The position numbers and the translations under genes are program-made. Shown here in pieces: positions 59,532 to 64,000 of a DNA stretch of 64,000 nt; position 1 is the first letter of the stretch, and every line of letters starts with the position of its first letter. Origin of the DNA: Bacteroidetes bacterium UBA7674 (lineage in GTDB: Bacteria; Bacteroidota; Bacteroidia; Chitinophagales; Chitinophagaceae); NCBI GenBank assembly GCA_002483105.1, contig DLHG01000015.1, forward strand, positions 458,747 through 522,746, written 5' to 3'. The notes beneath the pieces are model-generated. The model was not told where the DNA came from, did no database searches, and saw nothing but the letters and a program-made list of their open reading frames with translations.

Positions 59532-61061
59532 TTATTGCACTAATAGTTTTGAATAGCGTGTACCAGCCGCACTCTCTGCCAACAAATAATAGATTCCTTT
59601 TGCCCACGTACTAGTACTTAACTCCAATTCTCCCGTAAACCGTTCACTTCGATAAATTTCAATACCCCGGATGTCGTTGACTCTTACCATCGTGCTATTG
59701 GAGTTTACATTGATAAATAATGATGCAGTCACCGGATTAGGATAAACGGATATTGGGGTGAATTGCTCTAATGCTGTGATTGAAGTAGTCCAAGGCGCTA
59801 TTTTTGCCAGGAAAACATCGTTGAGGCCATAGTATGTTTCCGGGAAATCACCTCCGGGTATTCCCGGTGCTGTATAATATCCCCCAACCAGCATAACGCC
59901 ATTCTCCAAAGGCAAGGTCATATTGGCCCAAGCCATATCTTCTGTGCTAAAAAATTTATCTCCTAGAAGATCACCCTGGCCATTCGTATGGATGATCCAA
60001 ACGGAATTTAATGAACGGCCGGCCAACCATATAGTTCCGTCTGTAGCTTTATTTATAGAATAGACGGTTTCTACTATCGGTGTACCATAGCATTTACTCC
60101 ATACCACGTTACTATTATTATCAATATGGGCTAACCAAATGTCTGCAGAGCCATTGTGATTACTTACGTCTCCATCGTTTGAGTACACATCTGTTGCAAT
60201 TAATATACCGCCTTGTCCATCTCCAACAGACCAGCCACCATAATTATGATAACTATCGTTATCAGTTCCCCCATAACACCTGGTCCAGATAATGTTACCA
60301 CTGTCATCCAGTTTTGAAATAAGGGCATCACTACCGCCATGGTTGGTAATACAATCGAAATCACTTGAATAAGTGGCGCCAAAAATATAACATCCTCCAC
60401 CAGTTATCGGAACTATATTATAGGGTATGTCATCATCAGTACCTCCAATAACGGTACTCCATAGCTTCTCTCCGTTAGAATCTACCTTCAGTACCCATAT
60501 ATCTAGATTAAAAACATCGCCATAATGCTGGCCTACATCACCATCATCTGAATTGGATTGTCCCACTAAGATGTATCCTCCATCATCTGTTGGTGTTGCA
60601 GCAACAAGCAGATCTCCCGCGCTACCACCATAATGCTTACTGCCCCATAATATATTCCCAAAAGCATCTTCTTTACGAATTAAAAATTCATGGTTAGAGT
60701 TAAACCTGCAGGAAATAACAATAAATTCCCCATTGGGTAATGGATCCAGGAATGTAGCAATACTGTCATTAGAATATTTATAGCATTTCTCCCAATCAAT
60801 AGTTCCATCAGAACCGTATTTTCTAAAAACACAAGAAGCATCAGTAGAAGTTATATTACACTGTGTGTTAATGTTGCCACTTCCGGGGTCAGATCCTGTC
60901 TGAAAGCGTATTATTCCCCCCGCTAATGATGTTTGATTTATTAGTGGAAATATATCTTCATAACCATTACCTCCAATTCCTTCAATGTTCAATAGAGCAG
61001 CTTGCTGTGCAGATAAATTACCACAAAAAAAGATAAGCAAGATTACAAGCAGGATTCTCAT
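59532..61061 (-). CDS. T9SS type A secreted protein with a repetitive propeller
   Basis: This is a 509-residue exported protein. A signal peptide (MRILLVILLIFFCGNLSAQ) is followed by about seven related segments with W..G/GGxxxD cores (ILWGSKHYGGSAGDLLVA, LWSTVIGGTDDDIPYNIV, IIWTRCYGGTDNDSYHNY, VVWSKCYGTPIVETVYSI) that probably make a beta-propeller. A type A sorting domain follows (ISVYPNPVTASLFINV, WAKGIYYLLAESAAG). It is 20 nt upstream of the 1722-residue gene on the same strand, so the two are likely co-transcribed. Confidence 0.87.
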   Translation of the reverse strand: MRILLVILLIFFCGNLSAQQAALLNIEGIGGNGYEDIFPLINQTSLAGGIIRFQTGSDPGSGNINTQCNITSTDASCVFRKYGSDGTIDWEKCYKYSNDSIATFLDPLPNGEFIVISCRFNSNHEFLIRKEDAFGNILWGSKHYGGSAGDLLVAATPTDDGGYILVGQSNSDDGDVGQHYGDVFNLDIWVLKVDSNGEKLWSTVIGGTDDDIPYNIVPITGGGCYIFGATYSSDFDCITNHGGSDALISKLDDSGNIIWTRCYGGTDNDSYHNYGGWSVGDGQGGILIATDVYSNDGDVSNHNGSADIWLAHIDNNSNVVWSKCYGTPIVETVYSINKATDGTIWLAGRSLNSVWIIHTNGQGDLLGDKFFSTEDMAWANMTLPLENGVMLVGGYYTAPGIPGGDFPETYYGLNDVFLAKIAPWTTSITALEQFTPISVYPNPVTASLFINVNSNSTMVRVNDIRGIEIYRSERFTGELELSTSTWAKGIYYLLAESAAGTRYSKLLVQ

Positions 61062-61101
61062 AGTAGGAATATTTCTATAAAGCTACACAGAATATATTAC
61101 A

Positions 61102-61129
61102 AAAAACACCGTCTTTCGACGGTGTTTTT
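61102..61129. terminator. Strong terminator-like hairpin inside a divergent promoter region
   Basis: A perfect 12-bp stem (AAAAACACCGTC with GACGGTGTTTTT) closes a TTTC loop, with T runs on both strands. It lies 41 nt upstream of the leftward gene's start, not downstream of any gene. Confidence 0.8.
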
Positions 61130-61267
61130 GAGGGCTATCCAAGCATGAAGAACCGTAGCACACCCATGAAATAATATACAATTCCGACTCTGATACTGCC
61201 CGTTAACAACCCTTAATTACTTATTTGATACCTAAGTACAAATAAATTAAAGATTACAGGCATTAAA

Positions 61268-61298
61268 TTTGGATAACTCACATACTTAATTAATTTTG
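61268..61298 (+). promoter_or_regulatory. Promoter of the PUR-family protein gene
   Basis: TTTG at 61268-61271, 19 nt, then TAATTTTG at 61291-61298 fully match the consensus. The predicted leader is about 28 nt to the GTG start. Confidence 0.7.
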
Positions 61299-61329
61299 AA
61301 GTCTAATATCATTCACTAAAACAAGAATT

Positions 61330-61776
61330 GTGGCGTACGATAACAAAAATTTTGGCGATAACCGTAACGGGGACAACCGTAATAATGAGAGTCTTTTCAG
61401 CAAACGTATTAAGGCCGGTAAAAGAAGGACGTATTTCTTTGATGTACGCTCTACACGTGGAAACGATTATTTTGTGACAATTACTGAAAGCAAAAAACGC
61501 TTTGACGATAACGGTTACGACAGGCATAAAATGTTCCTGTACAAGGAAGATTTCAACAAATTTTTGGTGGCGCTGACAGAAACTATCGACTATGTTAAGA
61601 CCGACCTGATGCCGGATTTCGACTTCGATGCTTACAACCACGACCAGGACGAAGAAGGTGGCATGCCATCTGTTACTTCTGAGGAAGGCATTGAATCTGA
61701 AAGCCAATCAGCTCCCGTTACTGTTTCAGCTGTTGTTGCAACAGAAGAAGGTAATGTTGATGACTGGAAGATCTAG
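61330..61776 (+). CDS. PUR-family (DUF3276) nucleic-acid-binding protein
   Basis: This is a 148-residue protein with a single PUR repeat, typical of the DUF3276 family in Bacteroidota: KRIKAGKRRTYFFDVRSTRG, YFVTITESKKRF, and HKMFLYKEDFNKFLVALTE. The family is related to eukaryotic Pur-alpha and binds single-stranded nucleic acids. An acidic, unstructured tail follows (about 100-148). Translation begins at GTG; no in-frame ATG lies upstream. It has its own promoter and terminator. Confidence 0.9.
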   Translation: MAYDNKNFGDNRNGDNRNNESLFSKRIKAGKRRTYFFDVRSTRGNDYFVTITESKKRFDDNGYDRHKMFLYKEDFNKFLVALTETIDYVKTDLMPDFDFDAYNHDQDEEGGMPSVTSEEGIESESQSAPVTVSAVVATEEGNVDDWKI

Positions 61777-61797
61777 AACACACTGATACATATATTG

Positions 61798-61824
61798 CAA
61801 AAGGGAGCTGATAGCTCCCTTTTG
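61798..61824 (+). terminator. Terminator of the PUR-family gene
   Basis: A perfect 12-bp stem (CAAAAGGGAGCT with AGCTCCCTTTTG) closes a GAT loop, then a T-rich run. Confidence 0.9.
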
Positions 61825-61874
61825 TGTTTTTTAAAGGTCATTCTTAGTAATTATTTTACTTTTACAGGTAATAG

Positions 61875-62852
61875 ATGGAAGCAGTAATACTCCGCAGGCA
61901 GGAAATAGAGGTTGATGTATGGGATAGCTTTATCGCCGCATCACCACAGGGTATGATATACTCCTGCTACTACTTTATGTCGGCATTAGAGCCCGACTGG
62001 CAAGCGGTTGTTATTCGCAACAATGATATGATCCATGCAGTTATGCCCTTCACCGTAAAAAGTAAAGCCGGCATTCCGTACAGCACACAACCTGTTTTTA
62101 CCCAGTATTGGGGTATCATGTTTCGCCCCGCAGAAACAAATAGCACTGCCAAATTTTTTGAGCAAAAAAGGCAATGGGTACGGATGATATTGAATGCCTT
62201 ACCTGACATCAGACTATTCGATTACAATTTCTCCCCGGCATTTGATTATCCGCTACCTTTCTTTTGGGAAGGCTATTCAGTAAGCAACAGGTACAGCAAC
62301 CAGGTAGACCTCCGCAAAACAAAAGAGGAATTATGGTCTAACATATCTGAGAAGACAAGGTCGCACATCCGCAAGTCGGAGAAAGATGGTTTGACCATCA
62401 CCAGTGGCCATGAGATAGAAGAAGTAATAAAGATATTCCGCAAGGCGAAGGACGAGAAGATAAAAAACATGACCGACAGCCATTACAAGGCATTGGCAGA
62501 TATCGCCCGTCATTATATGCAGCTGGGAATGTGCTACACACTTATCGCGAGGGATAAGGAGGGAAAGCCGGTGGCAGGCACACTGCACTTTAAGTACAAA
62601 GGCACTACCATATACTTCCTGGGCACCAACGACCCGGAATACAAAGGCACCAGTGCTTTATCGCAAATCATCTGGACAGCGATACAGCAAGCAAAAGAAG
62701 ACTGCACTGTATTCGACTTCGAAGGTTCTATGATAGAGCCCATAGAGCATTTCTTCCTCAGCTTTGGTGCCGCACCTACCCCATACCTGAACATTAAAAA
62801 AGAACAGCTCCCGCTTTGGGCGAGAGCTGCAAAAAAATTACGTCGCAGGTAG
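61875..62852 (+). CDS. FemAB/GNAT-like acyltransferase
   Basis: This is a 325-residue protein with two tandem GNAT-like halves, as in FemAB peptidyltransferases and related GNAT_6 proteins. Landmarks are the N-terminal SYYFMSALEPDWQAVVIRNN-like strands and SEKTRSHIRKSEKDGLTI in the linker helix. The C-terminal half has KPVAGTLHFKYKGTTIYFLG and SALSQIIWTAIQQAKEDC, then VFDFEGSMIEPIEHFFLSFG. Relatives add amino acids to peptidoglycan precursors or acylate other substrates; the actual one is unknown. It converges with the L,D-transpeptidase gene (1 nt between stops), a possible cell-wall link. Confidence 0.82.
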   Translation: MEAVILRRQEIEVDVWDSFIAASPQGMIYSCYYFMSALEPDWQAVVIRNNDMIHAVMPFTVKSKAGIPYSTQPVFTQYWGIMFRPAETNSTAKFFEQKRQWVRMILNALPDIRLFDYNFSPAFDYPLPFFWEGYSVSNRYSNQVDLRKTKEELWSNISEKTRSHIRKSEKDGLTITSGHEIEEVIKIFRKAKDEKIKNMTDSHYKALADIARHYMQLGMCYTLIARDKEGKPVAGTLHFKYKGTTIYFLGTNDPEYKGTSALSQIIWTAIQQAKEDCTVFDFEGSMIEPIEHFFLSFGAAPTPYLNIKKEQLPLWARAAKKLRRR

Positions 62853-62853
62853 A

Positions 62854-63732
62854 TTACTTGCCGAGTTTCTCACGCTTATTCTGTTCATCTATTATCTTCT
62901 GTAAGTGCGGTTGTATCTCTGCATTCAGAGCATCTTCAGTTATATCCAGCGCTTTAGGGTCTTGCAATAAAGCTAACCAGGGCTTAGGACTACCAAAGGG
63001 ATATGAACCAAATACTATTACGGGCGTACCATTTGCTTTTACATTGTCTGTACCTTCCAGTATCCATTGATCTGCCCATTCATACATTGTCTTAGCATCA
63101 GCCTCCCGCATGCGCAGGCAAGAGTGAGATGCAGGATAACCCGGTAGTTCATATTGGTGCCAGCCTACGCCTAGTTTATTTTCAATATTAAAATTCCATT
63201 TCAGCTCCCACTCATCATTGAATGTACTGGTTGTTTCTTCCGCCTTCCAGTTGGCGAAGAACAATCCCGTTGGTGTTGGGTCTGCTTTACGCCCCATATT
63301 GGTAGGACCTGTATGCACCAGGTCACCATATTCATAGGCAGCAAATACCTGGGTGGGATATGAGAAGAACACGATCTTCTTCACATCCTTTAATTCTTCC
63401 ACATGGAATGGGAAAGGAGAGTACTGTATAATATCATCTGCAAATTGGGAGGGCACTATTACCGTATCTTTCTTTTTCAAGGCAGAGGCGTCACAGCGGT
63501 TGAGGAACAATATCGCATCCAACTCCTTACCTGTATACCCTTTAAGACTACTGTCTTTGCCAGACACCGCTATATAAGATATAGTAGCAGCACGTTCAGG
63601 CATTTTGCGTACCGGCCGTACTACGGTATCCCGTACAGATTGTACATTTCCGTTGGTTTCCGTGCTTTCACAAGCGGTGAATAAACAGGCGCTGCCTATT
63701 ATAGATATTATTGAAAAATACTTTCTTAACAT
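62854..63732 (-). CDS. L,D-transpeptidase (YkuD) lipoprotein
   Basis: This is a 292-residue lipoprotein with the signal sequence MLRKYFSIISIIGSACLFTAC. The YkuD catalytic domain follows: KIVFFSYPTQVFAAYEYGDL, LVHTGPTNMGRKADPTPTGL, and the active-site segment YPASHSCLRM. In most family members this last reads SHGCxR; here Ser replaces Gly next to the catalytic Cys. Such enzymes make 3-3 crosslinks or attach proteins to peptidoglycan. The start at 63732 is chosen for the signal peptide; the in-frame extension to 63792 is not signal-like. Confidence 0.88.
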   Translation of the reverse strand: MLRKYFSIISIIGSACLFTACESTETNGNVQSVRDTVVRPVRKMPERAATISYIAVSGKDSSLKGYTGKELDAILFLNRCDASALKKKDTVIVPSQFADDIIQYSPFPFHVEELKDVKKIVFFSYPTQVFAAYEYGDLVHTGPTNMGRKADPTPTGLFFANWKAEETTSTFNDEWELKWNFNIENKLGVGWHQYELPGYPASHSCLRMREADAKTMYEWADQWILEGTDNVKANGTPVIVFGSYPFGSPKPWLALLQDPKALDITEDALNAEIQPHLQKIIDEQNKREKLGK

Positions 63733-63795
63733 AATCGTTTGGTATAGAACAGTTAAGACAATGAAATTTCGTGCCAAGACGGACATAAACACAAA

Positions 63796-63828
63796 AAAGC
63801 GCCCCCCGGTTGAATCGGGGGGCGCTTT
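63796..63828 (-). terminator. Terminator of the gene entering from the right edge
   Basis: A 13-bp stem (AAAGCGCCCCCCG and its complement) closes a 7-nt loop, 22 nt beyond the stop at 63851. Confidence 0.88.
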
Positions 63829-63850
63829 CTTTATTTATTCCTTCAGCAGA

Positions 63851-64000
63851 CTATTGCTTGTTGATCTTGATAGATTCGTTACGAACATCATCTGTGTAGT
63901 TCAGCAGATACATACCGTTCGCAAGGTGGCTCACATTCAGCTCTGCGCTGTTGTTCTCTACCGTTGTTACAGTACCTACTACTTTACCTGTCACGTCAGT
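63851..64000 (-). CDS. C-terminal end of a T9SS type A sorted protein (partial)
   Basis: The last 49 codons and the TAG stop of a leftward gene lie in the window. The frame reads TDVTGKVVGTVTTVENNSAE, then LNVSHLANGMYLLNYTDD and VRNESIKINKQ. This is the closing half of a type A T9SS sorting domain (compare LPVGLYMFQIT and VPAGTYLYKLS in the other cargo proteins). The rest lies beyond the right edge. Confidence 0.82.
   Translation of the reverse strand, partial: TDVTGKVVGTVTTVENNSAELNVSHLANGMYLLNYTDDVRNESIKINKQ

Noticed and set aside
1..64000. Insertion sequence, integrase, prophage or toxin-antitoxin system
   Set aside because: No transposase, integrase, phage structural gene or recognisable toxin-antitoxin pair was seen. 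Only small palindromic and iterated repeats suggest past mobility.

Overview
The window looks like chromosomal DNA from a member of the Bacteroidota, most likely a Chitinophagales-type organism. Five things point there. At least six gene products end in type IX secretion (T9SS) sorting domains. Many genes are preceded by the Bacteroidota -7 box TAnnTTTG, in the best cases with TTTG about 19-21 nt upstream. Lipoproteins carry relaxed lipoboxes. MetH lacks its homocysteine-binding module. The F1 genes atpD-atpC stand apart from any other atp gene. No phage, insertion sequence, integrase or CRISPR array was seen. The genus cannot be told from sequence alone.

Layout. 1-8 kb: the first codons of a leftward gene (perhaps fbp), corA plus a NUDIX hydrolase, an ABC exporter, nadB, an outer-membrane-type protein coupled to a GDPD-like lipoprotein, and a large TPR protein. 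8-13 kb: two EGF-module lipoproteins flank a Pro/Thr-rich lipoprotein and a family 2 glycosyltransferase, followed by a sulfatase-fold membrane enzyme. 13-20.5 kb: etfB-etfA, a TlpA-type thioredoxin divergent from an outer-membrane barrel, a secreted unknown, and a YCII/ECF sigma factor/DUF2461 operon. 20.5-30 kb: a type B T9SS protein, DUF4184, a 50-residue membrane protein, grpE-dnaJ, a SIMPL protein, a LolC/E-type permease and atpD-atpC. 30-38 kb: three tandem paralogous secreted proteins, the third apparently with an ATA start, then DUF1801, VOC, AraC, a di-haem peroxidase, tRNA-Asp, accA, dapA and small genes. 38-48 kb: a repeat-rich intergenic stretch, an OmpA-type protein, ahcY, a HAF-repeat T9SS protein and metH. 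48-64 kb: a leftward operon pnuC-PAP2-nadR-yrdC-ligA-lipoprotein, a PQQ-type sugar dehydrogenase, tRNA-Phe, a 1722-residue and a 509-residue T9SS protein, a PUR-family protein, a FemAB-like protein, an L,D-transpeptidase and the end of another T9SS protein.

How the genes connect. NAD metabolism recurs: NadB (de novo quinolinate), PnuC with a NadR-type kinase (salvage, possibly helped by a secreted PAP2 phosphatase in the same operon) and NAD-consuming LigA. AhcY and MetH are two steps of the activated-methyl cycle. EtfAB and AtpDC belong to energy metabolism, AccA and DapA to lipid and lysine/peptidoglycan precursor synthesis. Much of the remainder is cell-surface material.

The least explained signals are non-coding: several families of short iterated repeats sit in intergenic gaps, even inside etfBA and atpDC; two different 21-bp-period arrays lie before the ompA-like gene; paired GC-rich palindromes recur; inverted repeats lie at the ahcY and pnuC promoters; and promoter boxes lie so close to start codons that many transcripts may be nearly leaderless.
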